Assembly (NCBI GenBank): GCA_027922465.2
Contig: BQMF02000003.1
Location: forward strand, 1,054,001-1,118,000
DNA length: 64,000 bases
DNA from: Turritopsis dohrnii
Lineage: Eukaryota; Cnidaria; Hydrozoa; Anthoathecata; Oceaniidae
Reading direction: 5' to 3'
Shown piece by piece: positions 60,201 through 64,000 of this stretch. Within the stretch, counting starts at the first letter, position 1, and the number at the start of each line of letters is the position of its first letter. The translations under genes and the position numbers were made by a program. Under the pieces are notes generated by a model. That model searched no databases, was not told the origin of the DNA, and saw nothing but the letters and a program-made list of their open reading frames with translations.

Positions 60201-62841
60201 TATGAATGGAAACTGTCCCCTGTAATTTTATTTTAAGTTTTTCGACATGATCCCGGAAAACATGTACCTTCGTTTTGTTTTTACTTGTCATCCATTCTAC
60301 TGCATTTACACTATCATCATTTATTGGAATGTCTTGCATGAACACAAATGCAAGTTTTCCAATCTACCTGAGTTTAATTCTTCTTTATCTTCATCATGAT
60401 CACTTACGTAAGTTTCAAAACTAGAATTCATAATTTCCGAAGATGCTGAACTTTCATGAATGTCAGACATCTGAAAGTCAGAAATTCCCTCTGTGACGTC
60501 ATGACTTTTCAAACAGAAAGTAGCATTTTTTTTCATTTGGGACACTTTTTATACATAAAAAAGGTGTTCATCTAGGACAAAATGAAGTATTTTATGTTCA
60601 AAATTAGAAAAGAAAATCCAAGGCTTAATTTCCCTTTAAATTTCAATTATAAAAACAAGTCCCCCAAAATTTTTGAATCACTGTGCATATTTCAGCTATC
60701 ATTTCTGTATGAATATTTAGTAAACTTAGACTCTTTGTTCCAGAAACTTCATGTTTGTCTGTTTGTCGTCTGCTATCAGCTGTTTACACATTTTGTTAGA
60801 TCATTATTTGTTCATATGTGTAACTTTTCATGTAACTTTTTACAAACTAATTTGTAGGTTTTAACCTGAACTTTACTTCTTAGCATAAAAAATTGAATCA
60901 ATCTCTATTATCAAGTATGGTGTTCAGTTCCTCTCTGCAGAGGATAAGTAACCTATGCCGCATGAGAGTTCCTCTAAAGAACACTACATTGAAGTTAATA
61001 GGAAGAAATGACAGTATTTTCACAAAATATCGAGAACCACCTAATGGTTTCCTGTTCAACCGGAAGCCATTAAAACCAGGAGAAAAACGTGAAAGAGAAG
61101 AATGGGAATTAGTTTGGTATGTTGGATGGGGAACAGCTATTGCTGTTGCAGTTATTGGAGGATATTTTAGACCTAATGAAGGTATACTTGATTGGGCAAG
61201 AAAGGAAGCAGAAATCCGAATTGCTGAAATGGAATCTTCAGAACAGTCTAAAAACTGACGTTTGGATTGTAGTAAAATACTTTTGATGTGTAAAATTATA
61301 TATATATTTTATTGAATATTGAAATATTCGAGTGTCTTTATCTTTTATTGTATGAGTATTCCTAGGTTTGTGCTAACTGAATTTTCAGATGAAGTAAGCA
61401 TTCTTGGTGAAAAGAAAAAAATATTCAACAGGATCCCTCAAATTTAAAAGATTGAAATCACTTTTCGTGATTTGAAATTGTTAATTTGGATGTCATCATG
61501 AAAAAATATTTATGTAGATTGATTAATACATGAATTTATAAAGGGACAATCCCCATTTTATAGTTGTTTTGAATTCCTTTGTTTTTTTGCTAGGACAGTA
61601 AAAAGAAAATGAATTCTGTTATCCGAAGAGTGTTAACTGGTTTTCAATATCAACGAACAAATGTAATCAATCAAACAAGGCAGCTGTCCACCAAAGACGT
61701 TATTGAACCAAAGCCATATAAATTTAATTGGGGTATCATCCCCGTTATATTGGTGTCTGCTCCTAGTATATATGTTGGGGCGATAGCAGCGAAATATGGT
61801 GCCGAGATTCTTGAAGAACTGAATATATTTGTTCCAGAAGATGATGATGATTGAATATGTTGAATGAATGAATATTCAACGTCTTATTAATATTTATTAA
61901 TCCTTGTTTGTACTATGTCATTTATCATTTGTCATTTTGTAGGAAGAAAAAGTTACTTAAATTCACCATTTTCCTACCCTATCCTATCTATACCTGCATT
62001 GATTTCAAAAAGTCCTTTTCTGTAAGCAAGGGATCAGTTTGGTCTTACCTCCTCGTATGTTAAAAGCCAGGTTGCCAAGGTCAGTGAAACTGCTTGCTTG
62101 AAGAAACAAAGATTTATCCGTGGCTATTTTTTCTAACATGTCTTTATCAATGTTATTCGTCACTCCAATTGTGTAAACTTCAACATAACCGATTTGCTTT
62201 AATCTGGTTGCTTCTGGCGTGGCATCTCTTCCATTCACTCCATCAAAACGATTACCGACCATATTGCCATAGCCATCAGTCAAAAGAACAACAACTTTGT
62301 TTGACCTTTTCCGCTTTAGATGACGTTCAGGGTAGCTGTCGAGTTGTCTGAATATGTTATACGCATCACTCAGTGCCCCTTTGGTGTTTGTCAGTTCACC
62401 ATCAAATTTCAGTTTTTTGAAATCATCCATGAATTTACACTTGGTGTTGGTATAAGTTGGGTCTAATATGTAATTAAAGTCAATTCTATGTTGTCTGCTG
62501 AATGTTCCCACTGCCACTCTTGTTGCGTTGAACGCTACTCGTACTTCAGACAATAAAGCTTTCACGAATGACTTAGCAATTTCATAGCCTGACTGTGAGC
62601 TTCCCTGAAATACCCCGTATTCCCACATACTCCCAGATGTGTCTATCAGTATAACGAGTTCAGATTGGCCACTTTCAACATCTACTCCCCAGCAATTGAA
62701 GAATCCTTGACGGGAATTGTCAATATTCCCTGTCAAAGGTCTTTTATACTGGCTACAACCATTTCGCAAATTGCCGTCGATGCCATTCGACCATATAAGA
62801 AATATTAAGACCAGCCATTGTATTGCCAGGTTGCCATTCAT
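23514..62841 (-). CDS. SVEP1: polydom/SVEP1-like modular extracellular matrix protein gene
   Basis: Thirty-four exons, all listed separately, with lengths that sum to 7866 nt (2621 codons plus stop); every junction checked agrees in phase. The product is a secreted mosaic protein: signal peptide, vWA (about 60-255), EGF-like, GCC2/GCC3, CCP x3, HYR x2, CCP, a region with RRRRR, GCC2/GCC3 x3, EGFs, pentraxin, PAN, F5/8C, EGF, CCP, EGF x3, CCP x6 and CUB x2. The first half follows the order of vertebrate SVEP1 (an adhesive matrix protein that binds integrin alpha9beta1 and acts in lymphatic and epithelial development). The second half (PAN, F5/8C, CUB) differs from the long CCP array of vertebrates. 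Four other genes lie in its introns. Confidence 0.88.
23986..24270 (-). CDS. SVEP1: polydom exon 33: CUB-like domain 1
   Basis: [38 protein letters not shown] and [15 protein letters not shown]. Cysteine pattern is reduced against a canonical CUB. Phase 1-1. Confidence 0.75.
24735..24881. repeat. minisatellite, about 23-bp unit
   Basis: Six or so units of the type GAACGTCTTAAAGTCGTATATCT, the first three nearly perfect and the later ones diverged. In polydom intron 32. Confidence 0.8.
25172..25345 (-). CDS. SVEP1: polydom exon 32: CCP/sushi
   Basis: [16 protein letters not shown] ... [12 protein letters not shown] ... [15 protein letters not shown]. Phase 1-1; last CCP before the CUB pair. 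Confidence 0.92.
25890..26069 (-). CDS. SVEP1: polydom exon 31: CCP/sushi
   Basis: [16 protein letters not shown] ... [13 protein letters not shown] ... [16 protein letters not shown]. Phase 1-1. Confidence 0.85.
26222..26398 (-). CDS. SVEP1: polydom exon 30: CCP/sushi
   Basis: [16 protein letters not shown] ... [11 protein letters not shown] ... [15 protein letters not shown]. Phase 1-1. Confidence 0.92.
26947..27129 (-). CDS. SVEP1: polydom exon 29: CCP/sushi
   Basis: [16 protein letters not shown] ... [11 protein letters not shown] ... [11 protein letters not shown] ... SCD. Phase 1-1. Confidence 0.9.
27218..27394 (-). CDS. SVEP1: polydom exon 28: CCP/sushi
   Basis: [16 protein letters not shown] ... 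[11 protein letters not shown] ... [15 protein letters not shown]. Phase 1-1. Confidence 0.92.
27504..27665 (-). CDS. SVEP1: polydom exon 27: CCP/sushi
   Basis: [17 protein letters not shown] ... [11 protein letters not shown] ... [15 protein letters not shown]. The usual Trp near the end is Leu. Phase 1-1. Confidence 0.88.
27768..27890 (-). CDS. SVEP1: polydom exon 26: calcium-binding EGF 3
   Basis: [34 protein letters not shown]. Phase 1-1, 41 codons. Confidence 0.92.
27971..28090 (-). CDS. SVEP1: polydom exon 25: calcium-binding EGF 2
   Basis: [33 protein letters not shown]. Phase 1-1, 40 codons. Confidence 0.9.
28391..28507 (-). CDS. SVEP1: polydom exon 24: calcium-binding EGF 1
   Basis: [31 protein letters not shown]. 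The D-x-DE-C start is the calcium-binding signature. Phase 1-1; missed by simple ORF search because it is short. Confidence 0.9.
28594..28611 (+). repeat. G18 homopolymer
   Basis: Eighteen consecutive G on plus (C-run in the polydom pre-mRNA). Such a tract is unstable and its length in an assembly is unreliable. Confidence 0.9.
28671..28745. repeat. copy of the ATTTCTATAGAAAT palindromic repeat
   Basis: CACTGCGATATAGAGCATTT then TTTCTATAGAAATTTGCCCT. Opposite-facing members of the family overlap here, giving a double palindrome. Confidence 0.55.
28778..29180. repeat. inverted-repeat (MITE-like) element
   Basis: Arm of about 48 bp around 28834-28888 (GTTCTTATAAATTTTACATC ... CTTATCTTTTTGTCTTTC) is inverted at about 29069-29117. 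The outer flanks keep only patches of similarity. Lies in polydom intron 23. Confidence 0.65.
29526..29696 (-). CDS. SVEP1: polydom exon 23: CCP/sushi
   Basis: [15 protein letters not shown] ... [11 protein letters not shown] ... [15 protein letters not shown]. Phase 1-1. Confidence 0.88.
29905..30125. repeat. foldback repeat, AAGTTTCGCCTC family copy 2
   Basis: AGACCTTTCCAGAAATCTG, GTTTAAAACCGTG and CAAGTTTCGCCTCGTTTC in the order seen in the inverted copy at 5279-5508; the right end shows the reverse complement GAAAGGTTT. Confidence 0.55.
30143..30289 (-). CDS. SVEP1: polydom exon 22: EGF
   Basis: [20 protein letters not shown] then [12 protein letters not shown]. The acceptor after TCTATCAAG, not the nearby CCACAG, is the one that keeps frame. 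Phase 1-1. Confidence 0.88.
30482..30623 (-). CDS. SVEP1: polydom exon 21: F5/8C end
   Basis: Too short to stand out alone. [13 protein letters not shown], then [13 protein letters not shown], the usual RxELyGC end of a discoidin domain. Phase 0 in, 1 out. Confidence 0.85.
30888..31198 (-). CDS. SVEP1: polydom exon 20: F5/8C (discoidin), first part
   Basis: [45 protein letters not shown] and [10 protein letters not shown]: canonical discoidin/F5-8 type C motifs. Phase 1 in, 0 out. Confidence 0.92.
31280..31375. repeat. copy of the ATTTCTATAGAAAT palindromic repeat
   Basis: AATCACTGGAATTGAGTGCA then ATTTTGTCCACTGTGACA. Diverged but still aligned with the 13795 and 15931 copies. Confidence 0.45.
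31428..31691 (-). CDS. SVEP1: polydom exon 19: PAN/Apple-like module
   Basis: [20 protein letters not shown] ... TCQMFSTSS: cysteine spacing and hydrophobic pattern of a PAN domain. Phase 1-1. Vertebrate SVEP1 has no such domain. Confidence 0.7.
31789..32069 (-). CDS. SVEP1: polydom exon 18: pentraxin, second half
   Basis: [31 protein letters not shown] and NVVAWADFG: classic pentraxin C-terminal motifs (calcium-binding DxQD-like region, W-D). Phase 2 in, 1 out. Confidence 0.92.
32154..32499 (-). CDS. SVEP1: polydom exon 17: pentraxin/LamG-like, first half
   Basis: [35 protein letters not shown] and [12 protein letters not shown]: pentraxin/laminin-G-type beta sandwich. Phase 1 in, 2 out. 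Confidence 0.9.
32500..34066. other. polydom intron 16, portion 5' of the GPCR
   Basis: No exon or clear repeat. AT-rich, likely holding the GPCR promoter. A reading of the sequence shows no strong TATA box within 100 bases of the ATG. Confidence 0.4.
34067..35020 (+). CDS. intronless rhodopsin-family (class A) GPCR
   Basis: A 317-residue seven-helix receptor in one exon, opposite in strand to polydom and inside its intron 16. TM1 has GNSIVC (conserved Asn), TM2 LALGDLL (the L-x-x-x-D site), TM3 ends in ERLIAIRF (Glu-Arg-Leu in place of DRY), TM6 has CWLPY, and TM7 has NIILIG in place of NPxxY. Two N-terminal sequons (NNT, NFS) are present. I see no cysteine pair for the usual ECL1-ECL2 disulfide. 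Ligand unknown; a single-exon orphan receptor resembling the large cnidarian receptor expansions. Coupling is probably to a G protein at the plasma membrane. Confidence 0.93.
   Translation: MLQNNTTERNENFSCGKYDIAIYRIIGSLSLFQMLASLIGNSIVCILIGRTKTLHKPQFLCMFSLALGDLLVTMLSETLDLVDYFAYPIYIYPVYITKYWNAAFEGFFTISAYNLFTIGVERLIAIRFTFQHIKVCTTRNIKFVILGVWLYGAGVGCLTYFIQESPDGDFYDYVVPKWFFYYHNVINTLVPILVNGIISFYIYQVAKRQVHAIQKTYVTSHNIRNAPTYRAIKLFIKTFILFVVCWLPYCIYDFYLSSHMEYNESCIGGYLSSIFPFITYWNCSLNIILIGSSNKKFKKVLFQALRKQKEVKTAVET
35021..36648. other. polydom intron 16, portion 3' of the GPCR
   Basis: No coding segment supported. An AATAAA at about 35227-35232 (GAAATAAAAACAC) may end the GPCR transcript. Confidence 0.45.
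36649..36880 (-). CDS. SVEP1: polydom exon 16: two EGF modules
   Basis: [16 protein letters not shown] ... [12 protein letters not shown] and [16 protein letters not shown] ... [12 protein letters not shown]. Phase 0 in, 1 out. Confidence 0.92.
37051..37341 (-). CDS. SVEP1: polydom exon 15: EGF modules
   Basis: Completes one EGF ([14 protein letters not shown]) and encodes two more ([12 protein letters not shown] ...; [13 protein letters not shown] ...). Phase 0-0. The donor is ACATGCAAG|GCAAGG, a GC-AG intron, since no GT fits the frame. Confidence 0.85.
38306..39084. mobile_element. Helentron-like non-autonomous element, copy 1
   Basis: Starts TTTCGCTAGTATAGCGAAG (a hairpin), followed by TATTGGTTTCG. 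Ends TAGCGAAATTTTCGACTACC then AAGTCGTCTTG: a subterminal repeat TAGCGAAA that is the inverse of the 5' end, then a CGACT...AGTCG hairpin. Holds three copies of a 128-bp tandem repeat. Shares both ends with the element at 42210. No ORF. In polydom intron 14. Confidence 0.6.
38440..38835. repeat. 128-bp tandem repeat, three copies
   Basis: The phrase ATGAAAGTTCTCCAATTTTC recurs at 38471, 38599 and 38727, exactly 128 apart. The copies are about 95% alike. Inside the Helentron-like element. Confidence 0.9.
39318..39487 (-). CDS. SVEP1: polydom exon 14: EGF modules
   Basis: [16 protein letters not shown] starts one calcium-binding-type [21 protein letters not shown] starts the next, completed in exon 15. 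Phase 1 in, 0 out. Confidence 0.9.
39626..39787 (-). CDS. SVEP1: polydom exon 13: GCC2/GCC3 repeat 3
   Basis: [36 protein letters not shown]. 162 nt, phase 1-1. Confidence 0.92.
40069..40230 (-). CDS. SVEP1: polydom exon 12: GCC2/GCC3 repeat 2
   Basis: [38 protein letters not shown]. 162 nt, phase 1-1. Confidence 0.92.
40305..40466 (-). CDS. SVEP1: polydom exon 11: GCC2/GCC3 repeat 1
   Basis: CGAGEFKN ... [18 protein letters not shown] ... CPEGT ... SCK. 162 nt, phase 1-1, same length as the next two exons. Confidence 0.92.
40546..41019 (-). CDS. SVEP1: polydom exon 10: linker domain with a polybasic site
   Basis: A 158-codon exon with few cysteines between CCP4 and the GCC2/GCC3 repeats. 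It has a helix-strand pattern ([25 protein letters not shown]) then [20 protein letters not shown]. Five arginines make a strong proprotein-convertase candidate. The position agrees with the unnamed region of SVEP1 before its ephrin-like repeats. Confidence 0.85.
41480..41665 (-). CDS. SVEP1: polydom exon 9: CCP/sushi 4
   Basis: [20 protein letters not shown] ... [10 protein letters not shown] ... [11 protein letters not shown] ... DC. Phase 1-1. Confidence 0.88.
41785..41965. repeat. small foldback element with ATAAGAAC ends
   Basis: TTTTTTTATAAGAAC on the left, GTTCTTATAAAAAAA on the right, with repeated TTCTTATTTT motifs between. Likely a MITE in polydom intron 8. Confidence 0.6.
42210..43089. 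mobile_element. Helentron-like non-autonomous element, copy 2
   Basis: Starts TTTCGCTAAGCGAAAGATAT then TGGTTTCGG, a (CTAT)n tract at about 42247-42275, and ends TAAGCGAAATCTTTCGACCA then TCTGGTCGTCTTG. Same 5' and 3' ends as copy 1 but an unrelated interior. Confidence 0.6.
43677..43974 (-). mobile_element. tRNA-derived SINE
   Basis: On minus the head GGGGCCGTAGTATAGTGG looks like the 5' part of a tRNA-Asp-type gene with an A box (TAGTATAGTGGTTATCAC), and GGGTCGACCC at 43892-43901 resembles a B box. The tail is an (AAAT)n run. About 298 bp; in polydom intron 8. Confidence 0.7.
44985..45030. repeat. 16-bp tandem repeat
   Basis: Three units of ACATTTATATTTATTA. Directly followed by ACAGTAGGTCCACATAAGTA, a Tc1-like inverted-repeat end in form. 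Confidence 0.65.
45722..45860. repeat. pogo/Tigger-like MITE remnant
   Basis: TAATTCGAACATTCAAGGGA at the left and GAAGTTCGTTTGAATTAGAG at the right are imperfect inverted repeats with AATTCGAAC cores, as in pogo-group element ends. Confidence 0.45.
45936..46193 (-). CDS. SVEP1: polydom exon 8: HYR domain 2
   Basis: [34 protein letters not shown] and [18 protein letters not shown]: second HYR domain. Phase 1-1. The next intron (41666-45935) holds a SINE and a Helentron-like element. Confidence 0.9.
46269..46559 (-). CDS. SVEP1: polydom exon 7: HYR domain 1
   Basis: Hyalin-repeat (HYR) fold: [38 protein letters not shown] and [13 protein letters not shown]. The D-x-SGN-x-C pattern is typical. 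Phase 1-1. Confidence 0.9.
46818..47045 (-). CDS. SVEP1: polydom exon 6: CCP/sushi 3
   Basis: [11 protein letters not shown] ... [13 protein letters not shown] ... [13 protein letters not shown] ... PTC. Phase 1-1. Confidence 0.9.
47333..47548 (-). CDS. SVEP1: polydom exon 5: CCP/sushi 2
   Basis: [19 protein letters not shown] ... [14 protein letters not shown] ... [14 protein letters not shown]. Phase 1-1. Confidence 0.9.
47642..47830 (-). CDS. SVEP1: polydom exon 4: CCP/sushi 1
   Basis: [13 protein letters not shown] ... [11 protein letters not shown] ... [15 protein letters not shown]: four-cysteine sushi fold with the conserved Trp. Phase 1-1. Confidence 0.9.
48277..48447 (-). CDS. SVEP1: polydom exon 3: GCC2/GCC3-like Cys-rich module
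   Basis: [28 protein letters not shown] and CYCKDGYTG: the ephrin-receptor-like Cys-rich pattern. Phase 1-1, 57 codons. Confidence 0.85.
49443..49576 (+). repeat. 5' LTR of the Ty3/gypsy element
   Basis: Begins TGGAGGATGATAGAACC and ends TTATTCA, giving TG...CA ends. Roughly 10% different from the 3' LTR. Confidence 0.8.
50850..50990 (+). pseudogene. Ty3/gypsy RNase H fragment
   Basis: Reads [19 protein letters not shown] and [12 protein letters not shown], matching gypsy RNase H (EgEalAv...LE..R.Y and TDHkPL). Upstream and downstream frames are broken by stops. Confidence 0.75.
51170..52213. mobile_element. 1.04-kb foldback element with 370-bp inverted arms
   Basis: Left arm 51170-51540 and right arm 51844-52213 are inverse copies with only a few mismatches. 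Ends CTAAAGTTTATTCC / GGAATAAACTTTAG. The 303-bp centre is unrelated to the arms and has no ORF. TA at both ends may be the target duplication. It interrupts the Ty3/gypsy element, so it is younger. Confidence 0.9.
52900..53395 (+). pseudogene. Ty3/gypsy integrase fragment
   Basis: One frame reads [18 protein letters not shown] and [13 protein letters not shown], the next reads [20 protein letters not shown] (integrase core and catalytic region). A frameshift near 53070-53080 separates the two. Confidence 0.8.
53908..54042 (+). repeat. 3' LTR of the Ty3/gypsy element
   Basis: Same sequence as the 5' LTR with small indels, ending 210 bases before polydom exon 2. Confidence 0.8.
54253..54423 (-). 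CDS. SVEP1: polydom exon 2: EGF-like module
   Basis: [20 protein letters not shown] then [11 protein letters not shown] and a last Cys. Phase 1-1. It lies 210 bases from the end of the Ty3/gypsy element. Confidence 0.85.
55015..55809 (-). CDS. SPR: sepiapterin reductase (SDR family), single exon
   Basis: A 264-residue short-chain dehydrogenase (human SPR is 261) that makes tetrahydrobiopterin from 6-pyruvoyl-tetrahydropterin with NADPH in the cytosol. Visible: TGASQGFG (Rossmann glycine motif, residues 12-19), LLARN after strand 2 with Arg for NADPH, NNAG, NTSS catalytic Ser region and YASAK (catalytic Tyr and Lys). The C-terminal [10 protein letters not shown] is SPR-like. It starts at the first ATG of a MM pair. 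Lies in polydom intron 1, same strand, without introns. Confidence 0.95.
   Translation of the reverse strand: MMDSGKCLCLITGASQGFGQSIAELLFQECGILKTAKPGSKVILLARNTEDLISTQQLVMKHAKNLEAIKIETISLDLQEVANVKKVITDVTVALEKDFQHVVIFNNAGTLGPVTKEIIENDDVTALQNHFNINVVSPMFIVTKFCKEFKGANCLVVNTSSIAAIQPFRYSGWYASAKACMDMFMRNLTVDCPQIRTLNYAPGPMNTAMARHLRDFSGDEQTRKFFRELFDMGKIVNCLDSAKKLMKILNDNVFVSGSHIDYFD
55810..58850. other. polydom intron 1, middle part
   Basis: No coding exon is supported. A small inverted pair CACAAAAAGTCGTGAGCAC / CCTCACGACTTTTAG lies around 56973-57098. An acidic reading on minus at 58700-58850 is listed as rejected. Confidence 0.4.
58851..59662. mobile_element. 0.8-kb foldback element
   Basis: Left arm (about 58851-59045) and right arm (about 59490-59662) are inverse copies, starting GATC(T/-)TATGAAGTTAA and each holding two AAGTCGTCGAGTCGTTTTAG units. 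The left arm has an extra 34-bp segment. No ORF in the centre. Lies in polydom intron 1. Confidence 0.8.
60871..60883 (+). promoter_or_regulatory. 3' splice acceptor before NDUFB11
   Basis: Pyrimidine-rich CTTTACTTCTTAG, 33 bases before the ATG. May end a 5'UTR intron or accept a spliced leader. Confidence 0.5.
60917..61258 (+). CDS. NDUFB11: NADH dehydrogenase complex I subunit NDUFB11 (ESSS)
   Basis: A 113-residue accessory subunit of mitochondrial complex I. It has a basic, Ser/Arg-rich targeting presequence, then [31 protein letters not shown], one membrane segment ([11 protein letters not shown]) and [12 protein letters not shown], the ESSS family pattern. The in-frame TTG at 60893 is not used as start; the ATG at 60917 is. 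A TTACTTCTTAG splice acceptor ends 33 bases before the ATG. It sits 350 bases ahead of EMRE on the same strand, inside polydom intron 1 in opposite orientation. Confidence 0.92.
   Translation: MVFSSSLQRISNLCRMRVPLKNTTLKLIGRNDSIFTKYREPPNGFLFNRKPLKPGEKREREEWELVWYVGWGTAIAVAVIGGYFRPNEGILDWARKEAEIRIAEMESSEQSKN
61580..61593 (+). promoter_or_regulatory. 3' splice acceptor before EMRE
   Basis: TGTTTTTTTGCTAG, 15 bases before the ATG and 335 bases after the NDUFB11 stop. May end a 5'UTR intron or accept a spliced leader. Confidence 0.55.
61609..61854 (+). CDS. SMDT1: essential MCU regulator EMRE
   Basis: An 81-residue single-pass protein of the mitochondrial calcium uniporter, in the inner membrane. 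The presequence ([13 protein letters not shown]) is followed by [20 protein letters not shown], a membrane helix with YVGAIAAK and the family ending [13 protein letters not shown]. The acidic tail contacts MICU1 in animals. The TTTTTTTGCTAG acceptor lies 15 bases before the ATG. EMRE is found in animals and is needed for the channel to open. Confidence 0.93.
   Translation: MNSVIRRVLTGFQYQRTNVINQTRQLSTKDVIEPKPYKFNWGIIPVILVSAPSIYVGAIAAKYGAEILEELNIFVPEDDDD
62049..62841 (-). CDS. SVEP1: polydom exon 1: signal peptide and vWA domain
   Basis: ATG at 62841 opens a leader ([14 protein letters not shown]), then a full vWA domain with MIDAS residues: DTSGS, a Thr in LTNTKGAL and LLTDGYG. An upstream in-frame TTG at 62862 is not a likely start. 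Donor GGAG|GTAAGA, phase 1. Confidence 0.92.
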
Positions 62842-64000
62842 TCTGGCTAACGCTATCGTCAAAGAACGTTGATATTTAAGACTTCTGAAGAATCACCGCA
62901 CAACAACTGAAGAGTGAAGTTATGTTCAGTTAAGCCTTTTAACATTTAGTCTTTAATAAGCAGCGATTATTTTAATCTTTCGTCTTGCACATATTTGTAG
63001 GTTGACCCACCTGGCACGCTGTTCAAATATCGAAGTGAACACAGAAGTTCTTGAAAATAATTCTTTGTTTTAAATTTCATTTCGAAATTTTCTTTCCGCA
63101 AAATGAAAACCGTATCGATTTTAGATATTTTGAATATTCAAAATGTATGAGTGTATTTCAAGCTTGAAGGTAAACTTGCCAAGAAAATGCACTGTTTTGA
63201 GGGGCTTTGCGCTCCCCCGTTTTGTTAAGTTAAAGTGAAGTTATGTAAATATTCTTGTAATTTGAACTATCTGTTTACAGCTTTTTCTTTTGCTGAATCC
63301 ATATCCCACACAGGTATATTTCATCTTCTTTTTATCGGATAAGTAAATGGAAGAAAAATGTATATGTTAATAACATAAACCAAATGAATTCCACAATCTG
63401 ATTTTTAATGTAATTGCGCTTCACATGGTTTCAAAAGCTTTTGAAGTGAACACAAATGTTATCCAACAATCATTTCAAATTAAATTCACGTGGTTAAAAT
63501 CGACTTCAATTATTGGCAAAAATTTGCATCGCTTTTTGTTTAAAACTTGACTGTCTAACTTGCGCACACTGCACGCTGACTTTCGGGTGAGTTAAGAGTA
63601 TTACTGTAAGCACAAAATTCCTAGTTAATTACGAAATTTCAAACAGTTCCTTGTCCGTGTATTAGTTATGGATACTTCTTTTTGAACTTTCTTTTCCAAA
63701 CAACTTGGAAATAAAATGTCATCTCACTGGAATAGCTTTCTTACCCCACCCTACATTTTCTGTCAGTGATTACAGCTGGTTATCTGCTAAGCTCAAAAAT
63801 CCACGGTGAAGCAGCTTTTGTTGTTAATACAGAATTCAAACGTGATTTATTTGATTGGCAGAAAAGTTGAATTGAATCAGACATTTCCCCGGAAGCAGAA
63901 TCTGTGGTTCCTACTTTGTGTATTACTACATCAAAAAATATCCAAGCTGTTCTAGGGTACAATCAGGTGTGGTAGGTTTCACAGGCAGTTGCTACCTTCT
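62842..64000. other. 5' flank of the polydom gene
   Basis: No ORF with support. Expected to hold the polydom promoter. I see no reliable TATA box or repeat. Confidence 0.4.

Noticed and set aside
60200..60545. Minus-strand open segments with coding-like composition ([17 protein letters not shown])
   Set aside because: Two overlapping frames, no start or splice logic, no recognised family.
1..64000. tRNA or rRNA genes, CRISPR arrays, bacterial operon features
   Set aside because: None found; the introns, SINE and domain types show a nuclear animal genome.

Overview
The window is nuclear DNA from an early-branching animal. It is AT-rich, with GT-AG introns, an intronless GPCR and SPR gene, modular extracellular-matrix genes and many short foldback repeats. 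Together these suggest a cnidarian, perhaps a hydrozoan, but no marker here proves the phylum. Coding exons were found by reading domains and splice sites by eye and checking reading-frame phase.

Three secreted-protein genes lie head to tail on the minus strand. Furthest 5' on that strand (62841 to 23514) is a 34-exon polydom/SVEP1-like matrix gene. All junctions are phase-compatible, giving 2621 codons plus stop. Domain order is signal peptide, vWA, EGF-like, GCC2/GCC3, three CCP, two HYR, CCP, a basic-cleavage-site region, three GCC2/GCC3, EGFs, pentraxin, PAN, F5/8C, EGF, CCP, three EGF, six CCP, two CUB. Next (22135 to 5789) is a tolloid/BMP1-type metalloprotease with the textbook astacin-CUB-CUB-EGF-CUB-EGF-CUB-CUB order. 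It carries an apparent one-base frameshift in CUB3 and I could not find a full prodomain. Last (3188 to 203) is a small secreted protein with two SEA-like domains.

Four other genes sit inside polydom introns. Intron 1 holds sepiapterin reductase (minus) and two small mitochondrial inner-membrane protein genes in tandem on plus: NDUFB11 (complex I) and EMRE/SMDT1 (calcium uniporter regulator). Intron 16 holds a one-exon class A GPCR on the plus strand.

Mobile DNA fills the introns: a LINE with a near-intact ORF carrying a 2A-like peptide, PHD finger, APE endonuclease and reverse transcriptase (tolloid intron 6); a decayed Ty3/gypsy element with matching 134/135-bp LTRs and a 1.04-kb foldback element nested inside it (polydom intron 2); two related Helentron-like non-autonomous elements; a tRNA-derived SINE; a second large foldback element; and several families of short inverted-repeat elements. 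Functionally, the tolloid protease and polydom-like matrix protein are both extracellular and neighbours, but any functional link between them is inference only.
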